64,000 nt of DNA from Flaccisagitta enflata (Eukaryota > Chaetognatha > Sagittoidea > Aphragmophora): assembly GCA_965153355.1 (NCBI GenBank), contig OZ231127.1, positions 54,932,001 to 54,996,000 of the forward strand. Reading direction: 5' to 3'. The first letter of the stretch is position 1. The number at the start of each line of letters is the position of its first letter. A program made the translations under genes and the position numbers. A model generated the notes under the pieces. It had not been told where the DNA came from, ran no database searches, and saw only the letters and a program-made list of their open reading frames with translations. Positions 34,021-47,874 of the stretch are shown piece after piece.

Positions 34021-34599
34021 TGTCTCCAGTTGAACGAATTAGGTTTGGGTGAGTTGAGCTCGTTTCCACCCAAAGACGTCCTTGAGGCATGATTTTGGTA
34101 CTCATTCCTTTTTTCTTTTTCTTCTTCTTCTTTTTGATATTTGCCCATTAAGACAATTGTCTTTGGGAGAACGAAAATGTCCTTTTGGGCTTAAGGGTGA
34201 TTATCATTTTACAGCAAATCGTCTTTTCTTTTTTAGATTGTGATCGTCGGTTTGAAACCACGAGTAAGGGGAGGGAGCTAAAAAAAAAGCAGGGGTGTAT
34301 ATTCTTGAGCAGCGCCGTATGGGAGGCTATGATTTTGGGGGGTCCACCTCCAATTTGTGTCACGACAACTCCTTAGTGTCCCAACTTACTAACCAGTGAT
34401 TTTTTGTCTCTATATGTATAGAGAACAGTAATTTTTAGTGCTTATCAGTAAAAGAAAGCCTTGTTTTAAATGTAACATAAATCATTACTAGATATTGCAT
34501 AAACAATTAGTACAAGAAGTTTTTAGTGGGATCCAATGAAAAAAGGTTAAGAAGTGTAGAAACACCCAGAATGATTGGTTTAAGTATTTCCACCTAACT

Positions 34600-35111
<512 letters not shown>

Positions 35112-35639
35112 ACGGATGTGTCCCGACGAGGTGCCATGGCGGCCCTGGCGGCCCCTTGCCATACGGCCCTGTTCTTGAGTCGCTTTTGATTTGTTTCACC
35201 CCCTGCCTTGGATTTCCTTCCCCGCGACGCGTCGCGTCGCGTTTTTACATCCATGATTTTCTTCCCCATATAGCAATAAAATTATGTAGTTAAGGTTTAA
35301 ATAGTGTTAAATTGTGTTTTATTGAGTGAGTTTTATGATTTGGTACTGTAAAAAGTTATATTTTCCCCAAATTTCCTTGTTTTCTCTTTTTCCCCCTTTG
35401 ATTTCCTTCCCCATCTCCAGACCCTTTGATTTCCCCCACCCCCACCGGGGGGGGGGGGAACTCAAGAATATGCAGGCCTGAAAAAAAGATAATGGAAACC
35501 TAAAACAATATTACTAGACTTAAATCAATGATATTCATTATTCATTTTGAGATTTATATACTTTTTTCTTAAAAGACAAAAAGAATTCCTTTCCCTTTAC
35601 TTTCTTTTTTCTTCATCTGTTTTGATTTCTGTCTCTGTC

Positions 35640-35750
<111 letters not shown>

Positions 35751-35929
35751 GCAGATGGGTAAGGCTATATTTTGCGTGGATACCCCTTTTCGCCATATCT
35801 TCCACAAGATAAGAAAAATAACTTCTTTGTCCGACCGACGCACGATTATTTTTTGTTTACATAATGTGATATCTCTCTCTTGTCATCTCAGCAGTTGTCC
35901 AAAGCGGAAGCAAATGTTTTTAAGGATGT

Positions 35930-36119
<190 letters not shown>

Positions 36120-36274
36120 GTCTGGGCTCATATGGTTTTCGACTAAGAGTCACTTTTGAGCAAATTTGGCTTGTTAAGTGTCGATACGGATTAATCAAAA
36201 GTCTGTTTTTAAGAGGAGACAACATTCCCATATTCTATCAGCCACCGCAGCTGGACGCTGTTTAAAAAGAATAA

Positions 36275-36437
36275 AACATGATCGGATAAACGACTACCTA
36301 AGTCGCGTTTGGCTGGGCAGGGGCTGCAACTGAGTATTTGGGCAGGGACATTGATGCAGAAAACCACCCGTACACGCTGAAAAAGCTACGGATTAACAGA
36401 CATAGCGGGTTATAGATTTACGTGCTCGCGACTAAAA
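36275..36437 (-). repeat. F1 repeat, degraded
   Basis: AAGTCGCGTTTGGCTGGGCA, GGGCAGGGACATTGATG and the terminal ACGTGCTCGCGACTAAAAA. Confidence 0.6.
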
Positions 36438-36952
36438 AGCTTTGGTACACATAGATTATGGAAAACTGCAAACCGCCGTATCTATCTCACCATGGAAATT
36501 ACGAAGCCATTCAGAGTTGTACGCGATATGCTGAACCTGAAGCCTATTAAATCTTTTTTTTCTCGATTATATAGATAGGCCATTTGTAACATCGTTTCAT
36601 TTAGAATGAACGCAACACATGGCTTTCTCCAAAGTCTCAGAAAACTTAAAAGTGATGCTAACGTAATTTATATATCGCCTTTTTTTCGCCTCGCTCTCCT
36701 CTTGCGGAGGAAAAAAGTGAGAAAAAAAAGATAGAATGTGACACATTGGTTTCGGCCTCAAAGTCACAGCCTTTTACTTTTGAGGCCTCTCCTTCTCATT
36801 TGCGTGGGGTTCCTTTGAAACCGGGCTAAAAGGTTAAAGAGAGTTGAAAAGCACAAAAATGGGAAAAACCCCATCGCTGGGAATTTTTTCACACATCTTT
36901 TCTCTGTTCTCTTTCTTGCAAATGTCTGGCTTGCCGTGTGTCTGTCACTGCC

Positions 36953-37115
<163 letters not shown>

Positions 37116-37474
37116 CCTATTTTTTTACTGTCTATTCTTACTGTCTTTTCTATTTTCTGTATGGCCTTATTTGGGAGTCAGAGGTTGATAAGATCAGTCG
37201 CCATCTTAAAAGGCGTAGGAGGAGCTCTTCTTTTTCAGTTTCATGCTCTTGCACGTGCACACACACGCAAAAAAAAAAAAAGAAAAAAACACGCGCACGC
37301 ACACAAACACATGACTCGCTCACACTCGCTCTTTCCATTTTGATGTAAACAACACTGGAATTTCACTTTCAAGCCAACTATCTTTTCTTTCCTTCTTTCT
37401 TTCTTTTTTCTTTCTTCTAATTCTATCTTTGTCTCTTCCCTCTCTCTTTTTTTCCTCTCTTTCTTCTTTGCTCA

Positions 37475-37480
<6 letters not shown>

Positions 37481-37511
<31 letters not shown>

Positions 37512-37775
37512 GTAGCTCCTCAATAGAAAAAATGGCCTAGTCGAGTTCAAAAACGCGGACGTGAGCTGGTTCACGTGACGGAGAAACGTGGACACAAGGA
37601 AAATCGCGTTTCATTAATTTGACTCTATCAAGATTTGTCTTATGCAATTCTATCTGCTCTACGAAGGCTAACGCTATCACCCTCCTAAAATGTAATAATT
37701 TTCGCGTTTTGAAAACAAAAAGGCAAGCATAAAGGTTTTTGGGATGAAGTCATAATGGAAAACAACATGTTTCGT

Positions 37776-37848
<73 letters not shown>
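37481..37848. repeat. Two (CT)n microsatellites
   Basis: Short tract at 37481-37509 and a longer one at 37777-37848. The 270 bp between them hold no gene that I can see. Confidence 0.88.
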
Positions 37849-37851
<3 letters not shown>

Positions 37852-38051
37852 CACGTTATAAACGCACACTCGGTCTCTCGCTAATTCCGTTTGCTTGCAC
37901 CACTCACTCCACTCACTATGTTTGCTTTGCTTTCTTGCTTCATTCACTTCATGCACTTCATCGTAGGTTGTGAATAAATGTTTATGCTGTAAATGCATTT
38001 CACGAGAAAGAACGCGATTTTTCGTCTGTCGAAACAAGCCCTCAGGAATAA

Positions 38052-38200
38052 AACACAAGGCCAGATACTCGGCAATCTAGTGGCGGACAGGTGGGCAGGA
38101 GCAGTAATGCATAAACTTGCAATTCAAAAATGTGGCCGACCGATGGACCAACAGACATACCAACCGACACGGCAAAGTGTAGAGTTGCATGTCCGCAAGG
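38052..38200 (-). repeat. F1-type repeat
   Basis: ACAAGGCCAGATACTCGGC, GTGGCGGACAGGTGGGCAGG, (GACCGACC)n-like sequence, and the end GAGTTGCATGTCCGCAAGG. Confidence 0.65.
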
Positions 38201-38340
38201 AATGAAAAATGAAAAAAAAAACATGAACCAACTACAGGGTGTTCAATCTCAAAGTGGGAAAATTAAAAAGCTTACATTTCTAAACGCACTTGGTCAGTGG
38301 TTTCCATTCATTTTTCTCTTGTAGTATCATATTTGACGTT

Positions 38341-38520
38341 TTTAGTCGCGGAGTAGCGACTCTATAAGCGCTTTGTCCGTCCGTCCATCGGTCGGTCGGT
38401 CATTTGGTTGGTTGGTCGGTCCGTCCGTCCGTCACGCTCGAGTCAAAAAGTGGGAAACACGCATTTCCGCCCCTGCCCACCCGTCCGCGACTGGTATTGG
38501 CCGTGTATCCGGCCTTGTTT
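38341..38520 (+). repeat. F1-type repeat, CGCGGA variant
   Basis: The terminal AGTCGCGGAGTAGCGACT, an expanded (TCGG/TTGG/TCCG)n stretch, GCATTTCCGCCCCTGCCCAC, the distal arm GTCCGCGACT, and GGCCGTGTATCCGGCCTTGT. The GGA variant is shared by both arms. Confidence 0.75.
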
Positions 38521-38900
38521 GTGTACAAATTTCATTGGTCTAGCTTAGATCGTTTGCCCACAACAATTAGAAGTAAAACGAGTGGTTACAGTTGAGGCTC
38601 AAAAAATCATGTTTTTATCATCACTGTTTTTAAATATTCTGCCTTTACTTCTTAAACAACTTAATAACCGGTGCCAGATTGGTCTCAGATGTAAACGTTT
38701 TCAAATTATACTTCATTTCAGACCAATCTGGCAATTGTAGCTCAAATCGTTTTCAAATTGTTTTGCTGGTATCAGATGCTTTTGATTTCAGGGCAAGCCA
38801 GTTGTAGAGTCGCGTAGCACGCGACTCAAAAAGGTAAGAAAGGGAAAAAAATGAACGGGGCTGCGTTTGAGCTTATGCATGCATCTCACGATAAACAATG

Positions 38901-39020
38901 AATGAATGGATGAATGAATCAATGAGCAATCGGGTCTATGAATGAATGAATGAATGAATGAATGAATGAATAAATGAATAAATGGATAACTGAATGAATG
39001 AATGAATGAATGAATGAGTG
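38901..39020. repeat. (AATG)n microsatellite
   Basis: Interrupted GAATGAAT units with TAAATG and GAGTG variants. Confidence 0.85.
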
Positions 39021-39088
39021 AATTATTTGATCAAAGTAATGAAAGCGAGAAGGTCTATAGAATGATGAGAATGCATGTTTAACCAGTT

Positions 39089-39236
39089 AAAGGATACACG
39101 GCATGACAGTCATGGACGGTTGCGCAGGTGCAGTTATGCAAAAACCGCTCACAATTAAAAAATGTTACGGACGGGTTGACGGACTTACGGACAGACCACA
39201 GGGCAAGTTCTGGAGTCGCGTGTCCGTGGGTAAAAA
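39089..39236 (-). repeat. F1-type repeat
   Basis: GGATACACGGCATGAC, CATGGACGGTTGCGCAGGTG, (GACGGACT)-like units, and the end GAGTCGCGTGTCCGTGGG. A separate 38801-38827 remnant (GAGTCGCGTAGCACGCGACT) belongs to the same family. Confidence 0.6.
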
Positions 39237-40000
39237 CGCACAAATTTGGACTCAAGTTAGCTAGATGGTGGAACTTGCATGTAGAACCGGTGGTTGGACG
39301 ATTTGGTTGCTCACCATGCCCTGGAAAACATAATGCATGAAACCCATCGGCAGATATTTATCAATTTTTATTGATTTTTTTCTGGAAAAGGCAAACCTTT
39401 CACAGTGGCGCATTTTACGCATATTAGAATTGGATGCTGGCTAGGAGAAGATTAATACTCGACTTAAAAAAAAAATCCGCACCCTATTTTGAGTTGATGA
39501 ATAAGAAAAAAATCATTTGATCATTTTCTTCCATTCTAGACCAATCCCAGATCTGCATCTCAAGCAGTTTAGGAGCCAGAGGTTGTCGAAGTTATCTTCT
39601 AATTTCTATAAATGCTCATTTTTCAATGGGATTGCAAATTGATTATGGCAATGTTTTTACTTATTCTTATGCCATTTCTAAACAAATAAAGCTATAATTG
39701 CAGATTGGATCCAAATAAAAGATCTTTTCAAGAGCTTTCTAACAGCCTAACATTTTGATTAGTTTTTATGAAATTCAGTATGATAATTTTCGATTTAAAA
39801 GTAGTAAGTATTCCTGATAAATTAAAGCAATTTTTGTCAACCTACTTTAAAGTTGTGACACTAAATAGTAGCCAGATGTTAGAGGAACAAGATGATTAAA
39901 GAGGCTGTTTTCCAAAAAAATAAATCAACTAGCTGTCTACTTCTCCAAGTTTCTTTTTCTATTATTCAGGGACATAAAAAACGTAATAAAACGTCTTTAA

Positions 40001-40091
40001 AACCTTTCCGTGACGGACGGACCGACGGACCAACGGACCAATGGACTGACCAAAAAGTGGGTTATAGAGTCGCGTAGCATGCGACTAAAAA
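40001..40091 (-). repeat. F1 repeat, 5'-truncated
   Basis: (GGACGGACCGACGGACCAAC), then GTGGGTTATAGAGTCGCG and TAGCATGCGACTAAAAAG. Only the hairpin half remains. A (GAAA)n-like tract follows directly. Confidence 0.65.
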
Positions 40092-40283
40092 GAAAGATAG
40101 AAAGAAAGAAAGAAAGAAGGAAAAATGGAAAGAAATAAAGGAGAGCAGAAAAGGAAGAAAGGAAGAAGGATAAAGAAATGAATGAAAGAATGAAAGAAAG
40201 AAAGGGAAGAGGGAAAGAAAAAAAGCAAGTGGAAGAAAAAAAAAAGAAATGGATTCCCTAAAAATGTGCATGCGCACACATAA

Positions 40284-40288
<5 letters not shown>

Positions 40289-40362
<74 letters not shown>
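40289..40362. repeat. (GT)n microsatellite
   Basis: About 37 pure units, preceded by a purine-rich GAAA-like tract (40085-40250) that starts at the end of a truncated F1 copy. Confidence 0.9.
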
Positions 40363-40364
<2 letters not shown>

Positions 40365-40552
40365 TGAAAAGGGCAAACGCGATCACGTGTAAAGACAAAA
40401 GGCACCATCACGGGATCCTAAAACACAAAAGAGAAAAATAGTTTGTCCTTAGCACCTGATCATGCTTCTTTTTTGAAGGGCTATAGTGAAAAAAACGCGA
40501 CCACGCCCGCGTTTTGCCCACTTATCACGTCATGGTTTTGGCTGACGATATA

Positions 40553-40556
<4 letters not shown>

Positions 40557-40630
<74 letters not shown>
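40557..40630. repeat. (CT)n microsatellite
   Basis: About 36 pure units. Confidence 0.9.
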
Positions 40631-40633
<3 letters not shown>

Positions 40634-41155
40634 CTCCACAACATAGGCTAAGTGGTACGTCTCTCGCTGTGCATCAAGAAATCCATAAAAAGCGTCAAGT
40701 CCGCCCCGAAGCGCGAAGGCGTGGTCACCTCAACTCAACGCAGTTCTGACTTGGCTATTGACGATGTTAACTAATATGGGCAGAAAGTCAAGTCTCTTGA
40801 GTATTGACTCTTGAGTCTTGACACTTTGAAAACAAGAATGTATACACTATTGCAGTATTGCTTTTGCCTATACAGTTAAATCTCGCTGTATATGAGTAAG
40901 GGAAATATGCCTATAACGGATATGAAATCATGGTCCCTTCATGACAAATTCTTCTAAATTCATCATTAACAATAATCTGTTGGTCCCTTCACATCCGTTT
41001 TTGCAGATTTACAGGGTTTTACTGTAGTTGTAGGTGTGATATACTGAATGGTCGTCAATGTAATCGTTGGTTTAACATAGATAGCCCACAAGGTTTGTTT
41101 GATATGGCTCCTCAGAGCGTATTATCTATTTTTTTTTTTTTTTTTTTTTTTTTTT

Positions 41156-41240
41156 GGTCGCGTCCTAGCGACTCTTTGAGAGGCTTCGTTCATACGTTCA
41201 TCCATTCTTTTGTTGGTCCGTCCATAACGCTTTTTTCTCT
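41156..41240 (+). repeat. F1-type fragment beside a poly-T run
   Basis: After a run of 27 T, GGTCGCGTCCTAGCGACTCT, then GGTCCGTCCATAACGC. The second half is lost before the F2 copy at 41288. Confidence 0.5.
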
Positions 41241-41287
41241 GACCTTCCGTCCGCAAATGGAACTTTAACCAAGGACACTTTTTTCAT

Positions 41288-41601
41288 AACAAGTGATACG
41301 GGGTCACAATATCATTGCGGACGGGTGGGCAGGGGCATACAACCCCCATCCACACCCAACCCCCTTTCCAACACAGACACATACACTTTAGGGGTTGTCA
41401 CATTGGTCGTATTATCTAGATATCATCGAGATATTCCCTGTGTAATATCGCGATAATTTTCCCTATGCGACAACCCCTAAAATGCTTCTAAAAAGCTTGT
41501 TTTCCCACTTTTCGACTCATGCTGAAGGACGGACCGACGAACGAACCAACGGACAGACGGACAAAGCCTCTTATAGAGTTGCGTGTCCGCAACTTAAAAG
41601 C
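41288..41601 (-). repeat. F2 repeat copy with insertion
   Basis: A complete F2: AACAAGTGATACGGGGTCAC, TTGCGGACGGGTGGGCAGG, (GGACNGAC)n, AAAGCCTCTTATAGAGTTGC, GTGTCCGCAACTTAAAA. It is interrupted by the 41387-41481 inverted-repeat insert. Confidence 0.75.
41387..41481. mobile_element. Small inverted-repeat insertion within an F2 copy
   Basis: TTTAGGGGTTGTC and GACAACCCCTAAA are exact 13-bp inverted termini around about 70 bp. The insert interrupts an F2 repeat at a position where other F2 copies are continuous. The target may be TA or TTA, which the palindromic ends obscure. Confidence 0.6.
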
Positions 41602-41606
41602 CGCGT

Positions 41607-41731
41607 ACATGCAACTTTTTAGTGGCTTTGTCCAACCGACGGCTCACCCTTCAAGTAAAAAAATGAAAAGCTTTTTTTTTTCATCATTGTGCAACCGCAC
41701 GCGAATAGTTCTCGCGTTCTCGGCCTTGTTC
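41607..41731 (+). repeat. F1-type fragment
   Basis: Degenerate head GCCGCGTACATGCAACTTTT, then CAACCGCACGCGAATAG and the family end CTCGGCCTTGTT. Confidence 0.5.
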
Positions 41732-42421
41732 TTACCGAATAACCGAGCAGCAAGGCGCTGAGACCTGATAGTCGAAGCGTTGCTGAACCGTGCTATATCA
41801 TCGATTCAAGGGCGACAAAGATCGCGGGTTAAGCTTAGTTGGCGAGAAGGAGGCTCCTCGGTCCATCCTCAAGAGACACAACATAACGCGATGCACTTTG
41901 CACAGTGCTCTAGTATATTCTAGAAACAGCGCGTAGTTCGACGCAGAGTGCTCCAGAACCACTAGGAAACTACATTATGGTCTACAACGCCTTGGAGACG
42001 ATAGTATCACCAATTCACCATGCATCAAGGGACAAAACGCCCCGTGAAAACGTGTATCTTATATTATAGGCCATTGGTCTATCATTTCGTAATGAACGTG
42101 CCTTTTTGTCTAACACTGAAGTAAAAAGATTTCCATTTATCTTCGTAGCTGGCATTTCCGGTCAACGCATCGGTTAGTTATTTATTTTTTGTTGACATGC
42201 TTTATTCTATAATGAGCCATCATCGAAATCTTCATGAGTTGATTCACCGGGGAACAAACCACAGGACCTTCTGGAAGGGTGGATCAAAGAGGCAACTGGA
42301 TTGTCAAGGGATTTTCCGTCTCTGCGACGCGCTGCCAAAAAATCAGCGGATTTTTTTACCACATTTCGATATGCCTGAGATGCGCCTTTGATTTGACTGA
42401 GGAAGGGGACGATTAGCGTCG

Positions 42422-42560
<139 letters not shown>

Positions 42561-42787
42561 AACTATTAGTTATGGTTGGTTCAACTATCTTGAAAGGGAA
42601 CACACATTTTTTTTTAAAATCGAAATGATAAGTTTATCAAAACCATGACTGTGGATCAAAAATCGGCTGTTTCCTTCCCTTAGCTCTTCCCAAAGTTGCC
42701 TCCTTTTCGACGGCCGACTATATAGATCAGTCGCGTGTTTTTGACCAAAAGAAATAAGCAAAAGGGAGGAAACTAATGATGACGACT

Positions 42788-42790
<3 letters not shown>

Positions 42791-42851
<61 letters not shown>
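42791..42851. repeat. (GA)n microsatellite
   Basis: About 30 units followed by three GACAGA units. Confidence 0.9.
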
Positions 42852-42852
<1 letters not shown>

Positions 42853-43416
42853 AAAGACAGAGACAGAGACAGATGTCCAAAAAAGGCGGCAACGTTTTTT
42901 TCGAGGGCAAAAAGAGATGCTTCATGAGAAGGAAAAAGAGATTGGGCGTGGTTGTGTGTATAGGTCGAAGAGGATGAGGAAGGGGAGCAAGGAGGAAGAG
43001 GCAGAGAGGAATAGAGGTCGGAAGCAGAATATGATAGAGGGCAGGGATAATCCCTCAAGGATGCAATCTTGAGACGTGAGTTCCGACGATGCGATTCATT
43101 CCTTCGTGTCGTAACTGCGGAAAGAAGCGCGTGGTACTCAGCATAACCCATTACCGTTTACAATCGCAGGATTTACCATCCAATGGTCCTAACATGCGTG
43201 CTCGCACGTCTAGGCAAGACGTTTCGTTATTCTTGATTAGACGTCATTCTCAATGAGTCCGTATGGATACTAGTTCTATTCTATCTTAAATTGGAAAACA
43301 ACGCATAGTATTGATTTCAATTCCATGTCCATTTCACTTTTGCATTTTCTGGCGGGGACGGGTAGAAGAATCGAAATCTGGATGTGAGGATGGAAATCTA
43401 ATCGAAGAAAAAAAGA

Positions 43417-43665
43417 GAACAAGTGATGCAGGGTCACAATATCGTTGAAGACGGGTGGGCAGGGGCGTCTAACCCTTATCCACACCCCATGCCCCCTCCC
43501 CCATACACACAATTACACAATAAGCATCTAAAACGCTGGTTTTCCTGTTTTTGGACTCATTTCCACGGACGGACTGACGGACTGACGGACTGACGGACTG
43601 ACGGACTGACAGACGGACCAACGGACAGACAAAGCCTCTAATAGAATTGAGTGACCGCAACTGAA
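43417..43665 (-). repeat. F2 repeat copy
   Basis: AACAAGTGATGCAGGGTCAC, GACGGGTGGGCAGGGGCGTC, CATCTAAAACGCTGGTTTTC, then five copies of an 8-bp GGACTGAC unit, and GACCGCAACTGAAAAA at the end. Confidence 0.75.
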
Positions 43666-43808
43666 AAAAAATCCTAGGAAAATTTCTTCTCACTGTAACA
43701 TGGCACACGATAACGGCAACACAATTTAAGATTAATTAATCTTAAAATGTACAGTTTTAATTCTCTGTGAAGACGGCATCGTTGCGTGTAGGATTTTTCA
43801 GAATGCTT

Positions 43809-45057
43809 CTTACCACGCGTATCAAAAAAAAAGACGCACCTGGTCATTTATTGATAGAACAGACAAAGAAAATTGTTCAAAAATTTTTTCATGGAAGATA
43901 TTTTGAAGATTTTTGAATTTTCTTTCAATCTAGACTAGTCCCAGGTCTGTATCTCAAACCGTTTAAAAGTTACAGCCGGTCAAAGACAACTACTATTTTG
44001 AGCACATGACAAATTACAAAATCATTAAAAAAATTGTTTGTTTCTTTATCTTATAAAATCACTTAAGAAAAACTTTCAACCATTTTTCAGTCAAAGTAAT
44101 TTTGAAGATTTTTGAATTTTCTTTCATTCTAGACCAATCCCAAGTCTGTATCTCAAACGGTTTAAAAGTTATAGCTCATCAAACACATGTGTCTGACAGC
44201 CAATCCAGGGTGAGAATGTCAGTACACCGGGTTTTTCTGTAGTTTTGCTATGCTCATCTGTGTACAATACAAGAACAATCCAGTAGGAAATCTTCCCTGG
44301 AGGGGTTTTTGAAAAAAAATCGATTTTTCGCCTACAGGTAAGGTGGTGGTAATGCAGATTCTTGTGAATTGTATTGACTCATTTTTTGATTCCATATTGT
44401 TATTCTATGCAAAATTTCCTTTTATTTGATAGGTCACACTACATGGTTTAATACGGAAATAAAGTTTTCATTTTTTGAGCCACCGTTACTTTTTTGTAAC
44501 GGTGACTCAAAAAATGAAAATTTAAGTTCTTTGCAAAAGTATAGAGTGCGACCTATCAAATGAAAGGAAATTTTGCATAGAATAACAATATGGAATCAAA
44601 AAATGAGTCAATACAACTCATAAGAATCTGCATTACCACCACCTTTCCTGTGGGCAAAAAATCGATTTTTTTTCAAAAACCCCTCCAGGGAAGATTTCCA
44701 ACTCGATTGTTCTTGTATTGTACACAGATGAGCATAGCAAAACTACAGAAAAACCCGGTGTACTGTCATTCTCACCCTGGATTGGCTGTCAGACACATGT
44801 GCAAAGTGAAACACTGATTACCTTGCATTTTTTTTCTCTTATGGAATTGTGAAAACGATTCTTGATTATTTTTACTCTTTTTTTTACTACGCCCAAACGC
44901 TTCAAGATTAAGAACTTTTTCTTTTTGATTCTCAAAGCTTAAAAACTGGGCTTTTCAATTGTGCAAAACATTTAACTTGAAATCAAAGAAAAGTTAGCTA
45001 AAATGGTCATTTAAAAGTGCGTCTTTTTTTTTTTTTTTTGATTCGCGTGGTAAAACT
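43809..45057. mobile_element. Inverted-terminus element carrying a nested foldback
   Basis: CTTACCACGCGTATC, poly-A, GACGCACC at 43809-43842 is inverted at 45013-45057 (AGTGCGTC, poly-T, GATTCGCGTGGTAAAAC). Inside are two tandem copies of TCTAGACYARTCCCARGTCT plus CTGTATCTCAAACSGTTT (43925 and 44128). A truncated relative with CGACTT, poly-A, TCCGCACC occurs at 39462-39590. Confidence 0.55.
44184..44801. mobile_element. Long near-perfect palindrome (foldback, ~618 bp)
   Basis: The arms run from CACATGTGTCTGACAGCC (44184) inward to GAGCCACCGTTAC, around a short loop, and out to GGCTGTCAGACACATGTG (44801). Arms of about 300 bp are nearly identical. The outermost ACACATGTG is self-complementary, so it is either arm or a 9-bp target duplication of an element beginning TCTGACAG. 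No coding frame spans it. Confidence 0.75.
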
Positions 45058-45397
45058 TTTCAGATTCTTAGTGGGGATGAACGCACATTTGAAAGTATCA
45101 GTCGCCTCCGTTTCTCCGCATCGTAAGAATGTGTGTGCGAGCGAGAGAGTGGAAGGCCGAGAGCGAACGCCGGAGAGCGAACGCGGGATTGCCGTGTAGA
45201 ACGCGGAAGTGCCGTAGTGCCGCTCAGGCATCGGTCGGGTCCCAGAATGGTGCCCATTAAATCGAGCAAATGTGCGCCCATGACAAATTCATAATGCAAA
45301 AACGAGACGAGAAATCATTTCCTATGGCAAACTTGACACTTTTAAGACCCAAGGCAACTCTCCGTTTCCTCCCGTCTCCGGATTTCATGTGTTCGTT

Positions 45398-45504
<107 letters not shown>

Positions 45505-46020
45505 TTCTTATTCTTCTCGGACTTTAACTGTAACTGTTAGTCTGAGCTTAGGTCGTCATTCGAGGGTCGTGAATACGAAATAGAGTTTGGCATGTATTTC
45601 GAATTACGCAATGACACCTAGAATTACAACTTGTAACTATAGGACAGGTGCAACGACGGAACAACGGCCGCAGATTGGTTTGCAGATTAGAGAGTCTATC
45701 GACTGTGATTTTTTACGTTTAATGGCAGATACATGCCGAAACATCGATAGAATCTTGTAAGTATCGTAAATTGCCCCCCCCCCCCCAACACACACAGTTG
45801 ACACAAATAAGGCAAGCAGCTAGAGAAGAAGAAAAGGGGGAAAAGGAAACGCTATCACGTATAAAATTTGAAACAAAGCCTCCCAAAAATTACGCCGTAC
45901 TACGAATAAGCCTAGCATCGTGGCTGGTCGACATGCAGACCATGTCATAAACAACCAGCTGACCAACAATAAAAGCCACTTTGTATATGCATATAACTGA
46001 TATAAGATATACCGCCATTT

Positions 46021-46195
46021 TTAGTCGCGTGCTACTCTAAACCCCGCTTTGTCGCTCCGTCCGTTGGTCCGTCCGTCACACTTTCGGTTTTTTGCGGTCT
46101 ACTGCTCCTGCCCAAATGATCAAGTAACCTCCAATACAGCCCCTGCCCACCCGCACGCGACTGGGGTAGCTTTGTACGTGTATCCGGCCTTGTTT
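46021..46195 (+). repeat. F1 repeat, inner hairpin arm lost
   Basis: AGTCGCGTGCTAC without the closing CGCGACT, then CCCCGCTTTGTCGCTCCGTC and ACTGCTCCTGCCCAAATGA. The distal arm GCACGCGACT is intact and still complementary to the first ten bases. Ends TATCCGGCCTTGTT. Confidence 0.7.
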
Positions 46196-46449
46196 AAGCA
46201 AATTGGAGATACTGACCGGCTCCACAATCGATACTCAATATAGCAAAACCAGTAGTTAAGTAGTTAACAAGTGAAAGGGAGGGCAAACGGACAAACAATT
46301 GGATCTTTAGACGGTAAGGCGGACTGACCAACCAACCATAGGACGTGACCTGATTAAAGAGAGAATGCGAGCTCGGACGTTGCGTTGGATAAAAAGCCTC
46401 CAGAAGACAAAATGCTATGAGATACAAGGGACTTGGCGTCATCGGGTCT

Positions 46450-47310
<861 letters not shown>

Positions 47311-47829
47311 GGAAGAAAGAGAGAAATCCACAAAGAAGAATAATGGATGGATGCGAAGTGAGCGGAAGTCTTAAAAAGAGTTATGGCGCGGAGGAAGAAA
47401 AATAAAGAGATTTTTTCATACCTGCGGATTTTATCTGCAAATCCCTAAAGATAAACCTTCTATACATCAGTCGTTGTTCTTTTCTTTTTCTCTCTTTTTG
47501 TGGGTACATATGTCTTTTATTTACATCACGTGTGATCCGGAAAAGACAAGTACATATTCACAAATCAGAGTAATACCAACAGTTTCGAAAGCACAGTTTT
47601 CATGTCAGGACAACGCACAGACGGGTACAATCTCTGAGACGTCGCAAAAACGCGGAAAAAACTTTTGATAGAACCCACGAAATTTATTCCAATGCACATG
47701 ATTTCTAAAAAGACGATTAAAATTCTGCCTACATCGATTCCGAGCTCGGTTTGAATATTGCTTGTTTGATGTATTTCGGGGAATGGAAAAAAAAAGTTTG
47801 TTGGGAAGGCCAAGGTGCAGAAAGCAATG

Positions 47830-47831
<2 letters not shown>

Positions 47832-47869
<38 letters not shown>
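47832..47869. repeat. (GA)n microsatellite
   Basis: About 19 units. Confidence 0.85.
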
Positions 47870-47874
<5 letters not shown>

